Assembly (NCBI GenBank): GCA_902363515.1
Contig: CABJAN010000006.1
Span: 94,207-158,206, forward strand
Direction: 5' to 3'
Length of the DNA: 64,000 nucleotides
From: Bacillota bacterium
GTDB taxonomy: Bacteria; Bacillota; Clostridia; Lachnospirales; Lachnospiraceae
How positions within the stretch are numbered: position 1 is the first letter of the stretch; each line of letters starts with the position of its first letter. Positions 1 through 9,325 of the stretch are shown in pieces. The notes under the pieces are model-generated. The model was not told the origin of the DNA. It did no database searches and saw nothing but the letters and a program-made list of their open reading frames with translations. A program made the translations under genes and the position numbers.

Positions 1-1
1 G

Positions 2-3000
2 TGGAGCTTCGGACAGGAGCTTTTAGAGCTGCATCCTCTGCACTACCTCTATCACGAGGGCGATGTGGTGTATATTGATGCGTATCAGTATGAGATAATG
101 ACAATTTCCGAGGATAGCGTTTCTCTGCAAAATGTCGAGTTTCCTCTGTTCGGTAAAGAGTTTAGTCGTGGCGACCTTGAAGAAAAGCTGAAAGAAAACT
201 CCGCAAACGACCATTTGAAAGTGGTTGTTACCGAGAAGCATAAAACAGAAACACTATCCGAGGAAAAGCCCGACAGCTTGGATTTTTCTATCAGCTTTTC
301 GGAACACCCTGCCTTTTATGATAAGGAGTTCAATGACCGCTTTACCAATTTGAGCTTTGCTCTTGGAAACAAGCTCCTCGGCGTTTTGGATGAAAAACAG
401 CACCGTGAGCGTGAGGGCGATAAAAATATCGGTTGGTATCACAAGACCGATTTTGAGATTTCCGCTGTTGTTGACGGAGAGGACATCCACTATGACGGAC
501 GGTTTGACATTGGCGACGGTGAGGGCGATTTGATTGCCCATATCAAAAATTACTATGATTACTGCCTATCCCCGAACTGCCCTTTTATCCCAGAGTGGAA
601 AAAGCAGGGCGAGGACTACTACCGAGAGAAGATGGAGAGTTTGTGTTTCGGGCGTGAGAAGTTCATTCCCTATCTGGAGCAGCACACCGAGCTAACGAAA
701 GAGGATGAAACGCTCCTTGCCGAGATTATGGCTACCGAAAGCGACTGGTTTAGAGTACCCGAAGAAAAATCGTCCGTTGACGAGATGATTGCATACGCTG
801 AACAGGTTGCTGCGGAAAGCGAAACCGAGCCGCCAGAGGAACGCTTTGAGGTTACAATGACTTCCGATGCGTTTCCCGACCCCGAAGATGCCTACGCTAT
901 CTGGGATAACATTCGAGAGGAATACTATGCCGATGATTACGGCAAATTGTTGACTTATCCTACCGAGGAGCAAGCCGAAGCAGGACTTTTGAAAGTCAGA
1001 AAGACCGTGGCAGATAAGGAAGCCGAGGAATGGCTGTATGCGGAACGGGCAAAGCAAGGCGTAGAGCCTGCCCCAGAGCAGGACAATTCTGACCTCATCG
1101 GCAAGGAAATCACGCTTGATAATCGCCGTTATGTCATTGAAAGCGTTGGTAAAATCAGCGGTGATGTTTCTATGCGTGACATCACATTCCAGAACGAGGT
1201 AGGCTTCCCGATTAACCGTGTGGAGAAGATTACCCGTGTCCGTGAATGGTTAGACGCACAGGAACAGGCAGAGCCGCTTCCCGAAAAAGAAAAAGCCCCT
1301 GCCGTTACCGCAGACCGCAACAACTACCGCATTACCGAGGATACTTTGGGCATTGGCGGAGCAAAGGAAAAGTTCAAGGCGAATATGGCGGCGGTCAATC
1401 TCTTGCACGACCTTGAAATCGAAAACCGTCTTGCCACACCCGAAGAACAGAAAATACTTGCAGGATATGTGGGTTGGGGCGGTCTGTCTATGGCGTTTGA
1501 TGAAAACAATGCGGCTTGGGCAAATGAATTTAAGGAGCTGTATGTGACTCTCTCCCCAGAGGAATACCGTGCCGCAAAAGAGTCCACGCTGACTGCCTTT
1601 TATACGCCGCCTGTTGTTATCAAGGCAATGTATGAAGCACTTGACCGTCTGGGCTTTTCCGAGGGCAACATCTTGGAGCCGTCCTGCGGTACAGGCAATT
1701 TCTTTGGTCTGCTTCCCGACAGTATGGCAAAATCAAAGCTCCACGGTGTAGAAATCGACTCATTGACAGGCAGGATTGCAAAGCAGCTCTACCAGAAAGC
1801 GAATATCGCCATTGAGGGCTTTGAAAAAACAAAGCTCCCAGATGACCACTTCGATGTGGTGCTTGGCAATGTGCCGTTTGGCGATTTTAAGGTAAACGAC
1901 AGCCGATACAACGCCCAAAAATTCCTCATACACGATTTCTTTTTTGCAAAGGCATTGGATAAAGTCCGTGCCGGCGGCGTGGTGATGTTCATTACCTCTA
2001 AGGGTACGATGGATAAAGCAAGCCCAGAGGTGCGGAAATATATCGCCCAGAGAGCAGAGCTGTTAGGAGCAATCCGTCTGCCCGACAACACCTTCAGAGC
2101 AAACGCAGGCACAGAGGTCACAAGTGATATTCTCATTTTGCAGAAGCGTGACCGGGTAATCGACATCGAGTCAGATTGGGTACACCTTGATACGGACGAA
2201 AACGGCGTTACGATGAACAGCTATTTTGTCGAACACCCCGAAATGGTGCTTGGCAATATGGTAATGGAAAGCACACGCTTCGGCAAAATGGACGCAGCCT
2301 GTAAAGCAAAAAAGGATATTCCTCTTGCCGAGCTGCTTCACGAAGCCGTGCAGAACATTAACGGAGAAATCCCCGAGTATGAGATTGACGAAATCTCCGA
2401 CGAGCAGGACGAGGTTATTCCTGCCGACCCCAGCGTTAAAAACTTTTCTTACACTCTGGTAAACGGCAAGGTCTATTTCCGTGAAAACGATGTGATGACA
2501 CCTGCCAATCTTTCAATGACCGCCGAGAGCCGTGTTAAGGGCTTGGTGGAAATTAGGGATTGTGTGCGGAAGCTCATAGCATACCAGACCGAGGACTATC
2601 CAGAGGAACTCATACGCACCGAGCAGGAAAACCTTAACCGTCTGTACGACGCCTACACAGCAAAGTACGGTCTAATCAACAGCCGAGGGAACTATCTGGC
2701 GTTTGCTTCGGACGAGAGCTACTTCCTTTTATGCTCTCTGGAGGTGCTTGACGACGAGGGCAATTTCAAACGGAAAGCCGATATGTTCTCCAAGAGGACT
2801 ATCAAGCCCCACCGTGCCGTGACTTCCGTGGAAACGGCAAGCGAAGCCCTTGCAATCTCCATCGGAGAAAAAGCCTGTGTGGATTTGCCGTTTATGGCGA
2901 AGCTGACAGGCAAGGAACAGGCGGAGCTAATCCGTGATTTACAGGGCGTTATCTTTAAAATACCCCAATCCGAGCCTGCAAAATATGTGACCGCAGACGA

Positions 3001-6000
3001 ATACCTGTCTGGCAATGTCCGCAATAAACTTGTGATTGCAGAAACGGCGGCAAAGACAGACCCAGAACTTATAATCAACGCCGAAGCACTCAAAAAGGTT
3101 ATTCCAAAGGATTTGAGTGCGGGCGAAATCTCCGTGCGGCTTGGTGCTACTTGGATACCGCAGGAGGATATTCAGCGGTTTGTTATAGAGCTGCTGACCC
3201 CATCGAGCTATGCGGCAGGCAGAATCAGGGTACGCTATACGGCGATAAACGGCGACTGGTTTATAGAGAATAAGAGTTCCGATTACGGAAATGTCAAGGC
3301 GGACAGCACCTACGGTACAAAGAGGGCTTCCGCCTATCGTATTATCGAGGACACGCTGAATCTGCGTGATGTGCGTATCTTTGACTATGTTCTGGACGAA
3401 CACGGCAACCGAAAAGCGGTATTTAACCATAAGGAAACCACGGCAGCACAGGCAAAGCAGGAAGTAATCAAGCAGGCGTTTCAAGATTGGATATGGAAAG
3501 ACCCAGAACGCAGAAACCGTCTTGTCCGTTCCTACAACGATACTTTTAACTCTGTCCGACCCCGTGAGTATGACGGCAGTCATATCACTTTCGGCGGTAT
3601 CAGCCCAGAAATCACGCTCCGACCTCACCAAGTCAATGCGATTGCCCATATCCTTTACGGCGGCAACACGCTCCTTGCACACAAGGTCGGTGCAGGCAAA
3701 ACCTTTGAAATGGTCGCCGCAGCACAAGAAAGCAAGCGACTCGGACTCTGCCAAAAATCTATGTTTGTTGTACCAAACCACCTTGTCTGTCAATGGGCTT
3801 CCGAGTATCTGCGATTGTATCCGAGTGCCAACATTTTAGTGGCAAGAAAGCAGGATTTTGAAACCGCCAACCGTAAAAAGTTCTGCGGCAGAATTGCCAC
3901 AGGCGATTACGATGCGGTCATCATCGGGCATAGTCAGTTTGAAAAAATACCGATGAGCCTTGAACGGCAGTACAATATGCTCCAAGAACAGCTTGACGAT
4001 ATTGAGCGTGGTATTGACGATATTCAAAAATCCCACGGTGAACAGTTTACGGTCAAGCAGTTAATGAAAACCAGAAAGTCTATCCAAGCGAAGCTCGACA
4101 GGCTCAACGACACCAAGCGTAAGGACAGCGTGATTGACTTTGAGGAATTGGGCGTTGACCGCCTGTTCATTGACGAGAGCCATTTTTATAAAAACTTGTA
4201 CCTCTACACCAAGATGAGAAATGTCGGCGGTATTGCTCAGACCGAAGCACAGAAAAGCTCCGACTTATTTATGAAATGTCGCTATCTGGACGAAATCACA
4301 GGCAACCGAGGTACGATATTTGCAACGGGGACGCCTGTTTCAAACTCAATGGTGGAGCTGTATTCTGTTCAAAGGTACTTGCAGTACGACACGCTGATGC
4401 AGAACGGCTTGCAGCATTTTGACAGTTGGGCTTCGACTTTTGGAGAAACGGTCACGGCTCTGGAGCTTGCTCCAGAGGGTACGAACTACCGTGCTAAGAC
4501 GAGATTTGCAAAATTTTATAACCTGCCAGAGCTTATGCAGATGTTCCGAGAGGTTGCGGACATTCAAACCGCCGATATGTTGAAGCTCCCCGTTCCAAAG
4601 GTCAATTACCACAATATCAAGACCAAGCCGAGCGAGATACAGACAGAAATGGTCGCCAACCTTGCCAAGCGAGCCGAGAAAGTCCGTGCCAGAGCTGTTG
4701 AGCCGAACATCGACAATATGCTCAAAATCACGAATGACGGGCGAAAACTTGCACTCGACCAGAGAATGATTGACCCGATGCTGCCCGATGACCCCGACAG
4801 CAAGGTCAATGCCTGCGTGGATAATGTCTATCGTATCTTGGAGGAACACGCCGACACGAAAGCAACGCAGCTTGTGTTCTGCGACCTCTCCACTCCGAAA
4901 AATGACGGCAGCTTTAATATTTATGATGATATTCGGGGGAAGCTCACCGAGCGAGGTATTCCTGCCGAACAGGTACGATTTATCCACGAAGCGACCACGG
5001 ACGCACAGAAAAAGGAGCTGTTTGCAAAGGTACGAAGCGGCGAAGTCCGTGTGTTACTCGGCTCTACCCCGAAAATGGGAGCAGGCACAAATGTCCAAGA
5101 CCGCCTTATCGCCATTCACAATTTGGATTGTCCGTGGCGACCCTCTGACCTTGAACAAAGACAGGGGCGTATCGAAAGGCAAGGCAATATGTTCCTAGAG
5201 GTTGAGGTTTACCGCTATGTTACAGAGCAGACCTTTGACGCATATCTCTATCAGTTAGTGGAGAGCAAGCAGAAATTTATCAGCCAGATAATGACGAGCA
5301 AAAGCCCTGTCCGTTCTGCCGAAGATGTGGACGAGGTTGCTTTATCCTTTGCAGAGGTTAAAATGCTTGCCACAGGCGATGAGCGTTTCAAGGAAAAAAT
5401 GGACTTGGATATACAGGTATCGAAGCTCCGAGTGCTGAAACAGAGCTATCTGTCCGAGCATTACGACCTTGAGGACAGAATCTTACAGCAATTCCCAAAG
5501 CTGATTAAGGAGTATGAGGAACGCATTACAGGCTATGAAGCAGATACCGCACTTGCTGAACAGCACAAGCCGCAGGGCGAGGATAAGTTCTGCCCGATGA
5601 CCTTGCAGGGCGTGACCTACACCGAAAAAGCCGATGCAGGACAAATGCTGCTTGCTATTTGTAAGGAGCATCCGCTGTCACAGCCGACTGAAATCGGCAG
5701 CTACCGTGGCTTTCAGTTGGAGGTTTATTATGACACAATCAATTCCCATTATTGCTTAAACCTCTGCGGAAAGTGCAGGCATAAGGTTGAGTTAGGCTCT
5801 GATGCTCTCGGAAATCTGACCCGAATTGAGAATGAGTTGTCAAAGCTCCCTGTCAAACTTGAAGCCGCAAAGACCAGAAAGGAGGAAACTGTCGCACAGC
5901 TTGAAAACGCAAAGGTTGAGGTGGAAAAGCCATTCGCCTTTGAGGAGGAGCTGAAAGAGAAAACCGACAGGCTGAACGCCCTTAACATCGAGCTGAATCT

Positions 6001-6088
6001 GGACGAAAAAGACCCCTCTGCCATTGATACCGAGCCAGAACAGGGCGACGAGCCGCCCGAAAGAAAAAATAAGAATTTGGAACGGTAA
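2..6088 (+). CDS. ICE-encoded N6-adenine methylase / SNF2-type helicase fusion, 5' partial
   Basis: The frame is open from base 2, so the start lies before the window; at least 2,028 residues are present. Counting from the GTG at 65, an LPD25-like segment is near 340-400, and a class I methyltransferase motif (EPSCGTGNFFG, about 538) is followed by an NPPF-like NVPF motif (about 601). A superfamily 2 helicase follows, with Walker A HKVGAGKT (about 1206), box II IDESHF (about 1369), TGTPVSNS (about 1421) and GRIERQGN (about 1701). The C-terminus is a charged coiled coil. This giant protein is a hallmark of Tn1549/CTn-type Clostridia ICEs. It is thought to modify or remodel element DNA, possibly against host restriction; that role is inferred. 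Confidence 0.9.
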   Translation, partial: WSFGQELLELHPLHYLYHEGDVVYIDAYQYEIMTISEDSVSLQNVEFPLFGKEFSRGDLEEKLKENSANDHLKVVVTEKHKTETLSEEKPDSLDFSISFSEHPAFYDKEFNDRFTNLSFALGNKLLGVLDEKQHREREGDKNIGWYHKTDFEISAVVDGEDIHYDGRFDIGDGEGDLIAHIKNYYDYCLSPNCPFIPEWKKQGEDYYREKMESLCFGREKFIPYLEQHTELTKEDETLLAEIMATESDWFRVPEEKSSVDEMIAYAEQVAAESETEPPEERFEVTMTSDAFPDPEDAYAIWDNIREEYYADDYGKLLTYPTEEQAEAGLLKVRKTVADKEAEEWLYAERAKQGVEPAPEQDNSDLIGKEITLDNRRYVIESVGKISGDVSMRDITFQNEVGFPINRVEKITRVREWLDAQEQAEPLPEKEKAPAVTADRNNYRITEDTLGIGGAKEKFKANMAAVNLLHDLEIENRLATPEEQKILAGYVGWGGLSMAFDENNAAWANEFKELYVTLSPEEYRAAKESTLTAFYTPPVVIKAMYEALDRLGFSEGNILEPSCGTGNFFGLLPDSMAKSKLHGVEIDSLTGRIAKQLYQKANIAIEGFEKTKLPDDHFDVVLGNVPFGDFKVNDSRYNAQKFLIHDFFFAKALDKVRAGGVVMFITSKGTMDKASPEVRKYIAQRAELLGAIRLPDNTFRANAGTEVTSDILILQKRDRVIDIESDWVHLDTDENGVTMNSYFVEHPEMVLGNMVMESTRFGKMDAACKAKKDIPLAELLHEAVQNINGEIPEYEIDEISDEQDEVIPADPSVKNFSYTLVNGKVYFRENDVMTPANLSMTAESRVKGLVEIRDCVRKLIAYQTEDYPEELIRTEQENLNRLYDAYTAKYGLINSRGNYLAFASDESYFLLCSLEVLDDEGNFKRKADMFSKRTIKPHRAVTSVETASEALAISIGEKACVDLPFMAKLTGKEQAELIRDLQGVIFKIPQSEPAKYVTADEYLSGNVRNKLVIAETAAKTDPELIINAEALKKVIPKDLSAGEISVRLGATWIPQEDIQRFVIELLTPSSYAAGRIRVRYTAINGDWFIENKSSDYGNVKADSTYGTKRASAYRIIEDTLNLRDVRIFDYVLDEHGNRKAVFNHKETTAAQAKQEVIKQAFQDWIWKDPERRNRLVRSYNDTFNSVRPREYDGSHITFGGISPEITLRPHQVNAIAHILYGGNTLLAHKVGAGKTFEMVAAAQESKRLGLCQKSMFVVPNHLVCQWASEYLRLYPSANILVARKQDFETANRKKFCGRIATGDYDAVIIGHSQFEKIPMSLERQYNMLQEQLDDIERGIDDIQKSHGEQFTVKQLMKTRKSIQAKLDRLNDTKRKDSVIDFEELGVDRLFIDESHFYKNLYLYTKMRNVGGIAQTEAQKSSDLFMKCRYLDEITGNRGTIFATGTPVSNSMVELYSVQRYLQYDTLMQNGLQHFDSWASTFGETVTALELAPEGTNYRAKTRFAKFYNLPELMQMFREVADIQTADMLKLPVPKVNYHNIKTKPSEIQTEMVANLAKRAEKVRARAVEPNIDNMLKITNDGRKLALDQRMIDPMLPDDPDSKVNACVDNVYRILEEHADTKATQLVFCDLSTPKNDGSFNIYDDIRGKLTERGIPAEQVRFIHEATTDAQKKELFAKVRSGEVRVLLGSTPKMGAGTNVQDRLIAIHNLDCPWRPSDLEQRQGRIERQGNMFLEVEVYRYVTEQTFDAYLYQLVESKQKFISQIMTSKSPVRSAEDVDEVALSFAEVKMLATGDERFKEKMDLDIQVSKLRVLKQSYLSEHYDLEDRILQQFPKLIKEYEERITGYEADTALAEQHKPQGEDKFCPMTLQGVTYTEKADAGQMLLAICKEHPLSQPTEIGSYRGFQLEVYYDTINSHYCLNLCGKCRHKVELGSDALGNLTRIENELSKLPVKLEAAKTRKEETVAQLENAKVEVEKPFAFEEELKEKTDRLNALNIELNLDEKDPSAIDTEPEQGDEPPERKNKNLER

Positions 6089-6165
6089 CACCGTTTGCAC
6101 ATTTGTATTGTGGAAATCTGGGCATTATAATAGGTGTAGATTAGCAAACAGCGGAGGTGGTAAAG

Positions 6166-6495
6166 GTGTCTGGCGAGTTCAGATTTGAAACATTTGTAGA
6201 TGTCCACAGCAATATTTTTAATGAGTATCTCAGCTCTGTCATAGCGAAGCTCCCGAAAGAAAACGAGGAATACCGTGCCGTACAAGTCAAAATCAAGAAA
6301 TTGTATGAAAAATATCCAAAGGTGTTCGGCGTGTTTGATATGGAGAAATCTGCGGAGCTGACCGAGGAAGAATGTGCGGCTCTCATTGAGGTAATGGAGC
6401 TGAAAAACAAGCTCACAGACTTGGAAATGCAGTCCGTCTATTTTCGTGGTTGCTATGATAGTGTAGGGTATCTCAAAAAAGCAGGAATTTTATAA
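6166..6495 (+). CDS. Small conserved ICE protein, unknown function
   Basis: About 109 residues, acidic and probably helical, without membrane segments. A GTG at 6157 is also in frame, but GGAGGTGG at 6153-6160 overlaps it and is properly spaced for the GTG at 6166, so I prefer the latter. It lies 77 nt after the methylase-helicase and before the cargo insertion. Short proteins of this kind occur at this position in related ICEs. No catalytic motif is visible and I assign no function. Confidence 0.7.
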   Translation: MSGEFRFETFVDVHSNIFNEYLSSVIAKLPKENEEYRAVQVKIKKLYEKYPKVFGVFDMEKSAELTEEECAALIEVMELKNKLTDLEMQSVYFRGCYDSVGYLKKAGIL

Positions 6496-6543
6496 CGGAC
6501 TGACCGAAGAAAAAGGCGGCGTTGGCGTGAAGCTGATGCCGTC

Positions 6544-6560
6544 TTTTACATAGCCGAGAG
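6544..6560 (+). repeat. Left copy of 17-bp direct repeat flanking a cargo gene
   Basis: TTTTACATAGCCGAGAG occurs here and again at 7365-7381. The second copy forms the left arm of a terminator hairpin; this copy has no matching right arm. The pair brackets the AT-rich gene at 6639-7352 and could be the scar of its insertion. Confidence 0.7.
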
Positions 6561-6581
6561 GTGGAAAATAATATGTCTTTG

Positions 6582-6590
6582 TGGTATAAT
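6582..6590 (+). promoter_or_regulatory. Extended -10 promoter for the cargo gene
   Basis: TGGTATAAT fits the extended -10 form TGnTATAAT. It sits about 50 nt before the next start codon, in DNA that is AT-rich compared with the ICE backbone. No good -35 box is visible, which is usual for extended -10 promoters. Confidence 0.45.
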
Positions 6591-6638
6591 TGGTGACACG
6601 AAAAAATCTAAATTAAAAGAAATGAGGTAATAAAATAG

Positions 6639-7352
6639 ATGAGCTTTAAAGAATGGTTTGATACAAATTGGTATTCAAACTGCTTTACTATGATAACCGT
6701 TGTGTTATCGGGAATAGTATCATTGATAATTTCAGCAGTTTATTATCATAAAGGCAATAGGAACAACTTAAAAATGTCAGTTATCTATCCAATAGTTAGA
6801 TTGCTAAAAGACGGATATACTCGGCAAAATTACAATTCATTATGCGAGATTTCCAAGGAGTATAGTACACGATATATGAGCAAGAATGAAGCAAAAAAAT
6901 TGATGTTGCTTTTGGTTGCTTATAAAGAGGTCAGCACTTATAGTGATATTTATGTCAAAGCTGCTATATTATTTTCATATTTTGAGTACAAGCTGAAGAA
7001 AAATCAAATAGAAGTCAAGCCCGTTCCTATGGAATATGATGGAGAAATTGTTTATTATGATTATCCCCCAGACCTGCATTATTTGTCCAATGATTTAGAA
7101 AGGGCATTAAAAAATTTCGACCCCGATTGCGAGCCAGATGAATGCAAAGATGCAATAATTTCTCTTTATTCGCATTATTGCAAGGAATACTATTCTTCAA
7201 AGGAAATCGAATATTTTGATGATTATACACTTCAAGAGGTATTAGAAAAATCAAAAATTCGTGAAGAATGGGATAATAAATTCGATGCTGTTAAAAATGC
7301 AAAAGAGCAGTTTTTGACTTTGAAAATAGCTAAGGAAATTACAACTGAATAA
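6639..7352 (+). CDS. Membrane-anchored hypothetical protein (cargo)
   Basis: 237 residues. One clear transmembrane helix lies near the N-terminus (about residues 15-37, ending in YYHKG), followed by a charged cytoplasmic domain of about 195 residues rich in Lys, Glu and Tyr. Start ATG is preceded by a weak GAGG site. It has its own promoter-like box and is flanked by 17-bp direct repeats. Codon use is much more AT-rich than the ICE genes on both sides, so it is probably a later insertion. I do not recognise the family; an entry-exclusion or defence role is possible but unsupported. Confidence 0.7.
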   Translation: MSFKEWFDTNWYSNCFTMITVVLSGIVSLIISAVYYHKGNRNNLKMSVIYPIVRLLKDGYTRQNYNSLCEISKEYSTRYMSKNEAKKLMLLLVAYKEVSTYSDIYVKAAILFSYFEYKLKKNQIEVKPVPMEYDGEIVYYDYPPDLHYLSNDLERALKNFDPDCEPDECKDAIISLYSHYCKEYYSSKEIEYFDDYTLQEVLEKSKIREEWDNKFDAVKNAKEQFLTLKIAKEITTE

Positions 7353-7364
7353 GGTTATATACTG

Positions 7365-7381
7365 TTTTACATAGCCGAGAG
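7365..7381 (+). repeat. Right copy of 17-bp direct repeat
   Basis: Identical to 6544-6560. Here it forms most of the left arm of the terminator at 7373-7410. Confidence 0.7.
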
Positions 7382-7410
7382 ATTTTCATTTAAAGGAAAA
7401 TCCCTCGGCT
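7373..7410 (+). terminator. Intrinsic terminator
   Basis: A 15-bp stem (AGCCGAGAGATTTTC with GAAAATCCCTCGGCT, one G-U pair) and an 8-nt loop are followed by TTTTT. It ends the 6.6-7.35 kb gene and was probably the original terminator of the upstream ICE transcript. Confidence 0.8.
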
Positions 7411-7440
7411 TTTTCCATTTTAAGGAGGTGATTTTACCAA

Positions 7441-8424
7441 TTGAGAAGCAACAGACCCTATGTTCAGCTTGACCCTGCCGTGATTGAGCAGGCACGGCAA
7501 ATGGACTTGCTGACTTATTTGCAGCACTATGAGCCGAGTAATCTAAGGCGTGTGGCAGGTAATGTTTACTGTACCAGAGAACACGACAGCTTGAAGATTT
7601 CCAACGGCAAATGGTATTGGTGGTCGAGAGGTTTCGGCGGCGTTTCCGCCCTTGATTATCTCATCAAGGTCAAGGAGTATTCCTTTGTGGAAGCCGTGCA
7701 ACAGCTCACAGGCGAGGTCGGTCATTGGATACCGCCGCCCCCTGCTCCAAAGAAAGACGAGCCGAAAGAGCTGTTACTACCGAACAGATTTAAGAACTGC
7801 GACAGAGTGATACAGTACCTTTTCGGGCGTGGCATTGACTATCAGCTCATACAGGACTGCGTTGCGGACTGTACGATTTTTGAGAGTGCCGAGTACCACA
7901 ACGCTGTTTTTGTTGGCAAAGACGAAAGCGGAACACCCAAGTATGCTGCCTGCCGCAGTACCCTCGGAAGCACTTTTAAGCAGGACGCATCGGGCAGCGA
8001 TAAGCGGTATTCGTTCCGACTGTTGGCGAAAGAGCCGACAGACACGGTGCATTTGTTTGAAGCCGCCATTGATTTATTGTCCTATGCCACCTACCTCAAA
8101 TGCGAGGGCAAGGACTACCGAAAAGAAAATCTGCTCTCTTTGTCGGGCGTGTATCAGCCCAAGAAAGAGATACAGGACAGCAAAGTGCCGATTGCTCTGA
8201 CCACATTTTTGAAAGAAAATCCGCATATCAAGACCATCATTTTGCATTTGGACAATGACAAAACAGGTCGGCTTTGTACCGCTGCATTGAAAGAACTGCT
8301 CAAAAAAGACTATGAAATCGTTGATGACCCTCCGCCTGTCGGCAAGGACTTCAACGATTTTTTATTGTCCTATTTAGGTATGGAACAGCAAAAGACGAGC
8401 CGTGAAAGGAGTGATGCCCGTTGA
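7441..8424 (+). CDS. DUF3991/Toprim domain protein
   Basis: 327 residues starting at TTG, with an excellent AAGGAGGTG at 7422-7430. The N-terminal part has a primase-like zinc-finger fold seen in DUF3991 (residues about 35-90, with NVYCTREHDS and WWSRGFGG). The C-terminal part is Toprim-like, with ILHLDNDKTG (about 275-284) as the acidic metal-binding motif. Proteins of this type are encoded in Tn1549-like ICEs and may act in element DNA processing during transfer. A role in strand metabolism is inferred from the Toprim fold only. Confidence 0.85.
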   Translation: MRSNRPYVQLDPAVIEQARQMDLLTYLQHYEPSNLRRVAGNVYCTREHDSLKISNGKWYWWSRGFGGVSALDYLIKVKEYSFVEAVQQLTGEVGHWIPPPPAPKKDEPKELLLPNRFKNCDRVIQYLFGRGIDYQLIQDCVADCTIFESAEYHNAVFVGKDESGTPKYAACRSTLGSTFKQDASGSDKRYSFRLLAKEPTDTVHLFEAAIDLLSYATYLKCEGKDYRKENLLSLSGVYQPKKEIQDSKVPIALTTFLKENPHIKTIILHLDNDKTGRLCTAALKELLKKDYEIVDDPPPVGKDFNDFLLSYLGMEQQKTSRERSDAR

Positions 8425-8498
8425 TTGTCCGCTGAATTATTTGCCCCAAAGCCAACAAACCAAATCAATTTTAAGAACGAAAGTGAGGAATTTACCCA

Positions 8499-8795
8499 AT
8501 GAAAAAGTATGATGTAACCCTGCGAGGACACTATGAAAAGACTATCTCCGTCTATGCGGACAGCCCCGAAGAAGCAAAGAAAAAGACCGAAATCGTCCTT
8601 TTCGATACCGACCTTATCGACTTTACCGACGACGATTTTGTCTGCGGCGAAGCCGACATTACCGAGTCTTTGACGGACGGTTGCGAGGACAATGAGGACG
8701 AGGACGCCTGTCTTGAGTATGAGGATTGTTCGGAATGTCCGTACTTCTGCCCCGTATGCGGAGAATGTGTGTACGAGGACGAGTGCGAAGATTAA
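8499..8795 (+). CDS. DpnD/PcfM-like small protein with Cys-rich acidic tail
   Basis: 98 residues. Residues 1-45 (KYDVTLRGHYEKTISVYADS, then an AEEA-type helix) resemble the DpnD/PcfM family of small conjugation-associated proteins. The tail after about residue 60 is strongly acidic and has seven Cys in C-X2-C-like pairs (ECPYFCPVCGEC), which suggests metal binding. It sits between the Toprim gene and the candidate oriT. Function is unknown. Confidence 0.65.
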   Translation: MKKYDVTLRGHYEKTISVYADSPEEAKKKTEIVLFDTDLIDFTDDDFVCGEADITESLTDGCEDNEDEDACLEYEDCSECPYFCPVCGECVYEDECED

Positions 8796-8810
8796 GTCTT
8801 ACCAAGCACT

Positions 8811-8853
8811 GAATTTGGTTAGCCAAATTCGCTTGTTAGGGGGCAGCCCCTAA
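8811..8853 (+). other. Candidate oriT of the ICE (MobP-type), two inverted repeats
   Basis: Two adjacent hairpins lie directly upstream of the relaxosome genes: GAATTTGG/CCAAATTC (8811-8830) and TTAGGGG/CCCCTAA (8836-8853), followed by TACCCCGTG. Paired inverted repeats just before mobC and relaxase genes are typical of oriT in related ICEs. The nic position is not proven from sequence. Confidence 0.45.
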
Positions 8854-8883
8854 TACCCCGTGAGAACAGAAAGGAGTTCAAGA

Positions 8884-9036
8884 ATGAGTGAGTTCTTATT
8901 TTTCATTATCGGCACAATGCTCGGCGGTCTGTTCGGCGTTGTGTGTATGTGCTGCTTGCAGATAAACAGACTTTCCGAGAGAAAGGAAGAGGACAATGCG
9001 AAAAAGAAATGTGCAGATACTTTTCCGTCTGACTGA
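8884..9036 (+). CDS. DUF3789-like small membrane protein
   Basis: 50 residues, with AAAGGAG at 8870-8876 before the ATG. A single Gly-rich transmembrane helix spans about residues 4-25 (FFIIGTMLGGLFGVVCMCC), followed by a charged tail. Size, layout and position before MobC match the small DUF3789 proteins of Clostridia ICEs. Its 3' end overlaps mobC by 41 nt in another frame. Function is unknown. Confidence 0.65.
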   Translation: MSEFLFFIIGTMLGGLFGVVCMCCLQINRLSERKEEDNAKKKCADTFPSD

Positions 9037-9325
9037 GGAGGAAGCCGAACACCTTAATGAGCTTGTGCGGAAATCGGGTCGCTCAAAAGAAGCCTTTTTA
9101 AGAGAAATGGTAAGGGGCTATCAGCTCTGCGAAAAGCCCGACCCAGAGTTCTATAAAATGATGCGTGAGCTGTCCGCTATTGGCAACCGTATCAATCAGC
9201 TTGCGGTTAAGGCAAACGCCCTCGGCTTTGTGGATACCCCGATGCTCCGTGAGGAAGCAAGGAAGTGGCACGAATTTCAGATTGACATTCGCAAAAGGTA
9301 TCTGCTTCCACGCAGGTCATCGTAA
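8996..9325 (+). CDS. MobC-family relaxosome accessory protein
   Basis: 109 residues. The N-terminus reads as a ribbon-helix-helix (QILFRLTEEEAEHL), followed by the MobC signature helix with GNRINQLAVKAN at about 62-73. MobC proteins bind oriT and help the relaxase open the DNA. The stop overlaps the relaxase start in TAATG, indicating translational coupling. Confidence 0.88.
   Translation: MRKRNVQILFRLTEEEAEHLNELVRKSGRSKEAFLREMVRGYQLCEKPDPEFYKMMRELSAIGNRINQLAVKANALGFVDTPMLREEARKWHEFQIDIRKRYLLPRRSS

Noticed and set aside
8414..8512. 32-codon frame with a GGAG-like site, overlapping the next gene
   Set aside because: The site could equally belong to no gene, the sequence shows no motif, and the downstream gene has a better start.
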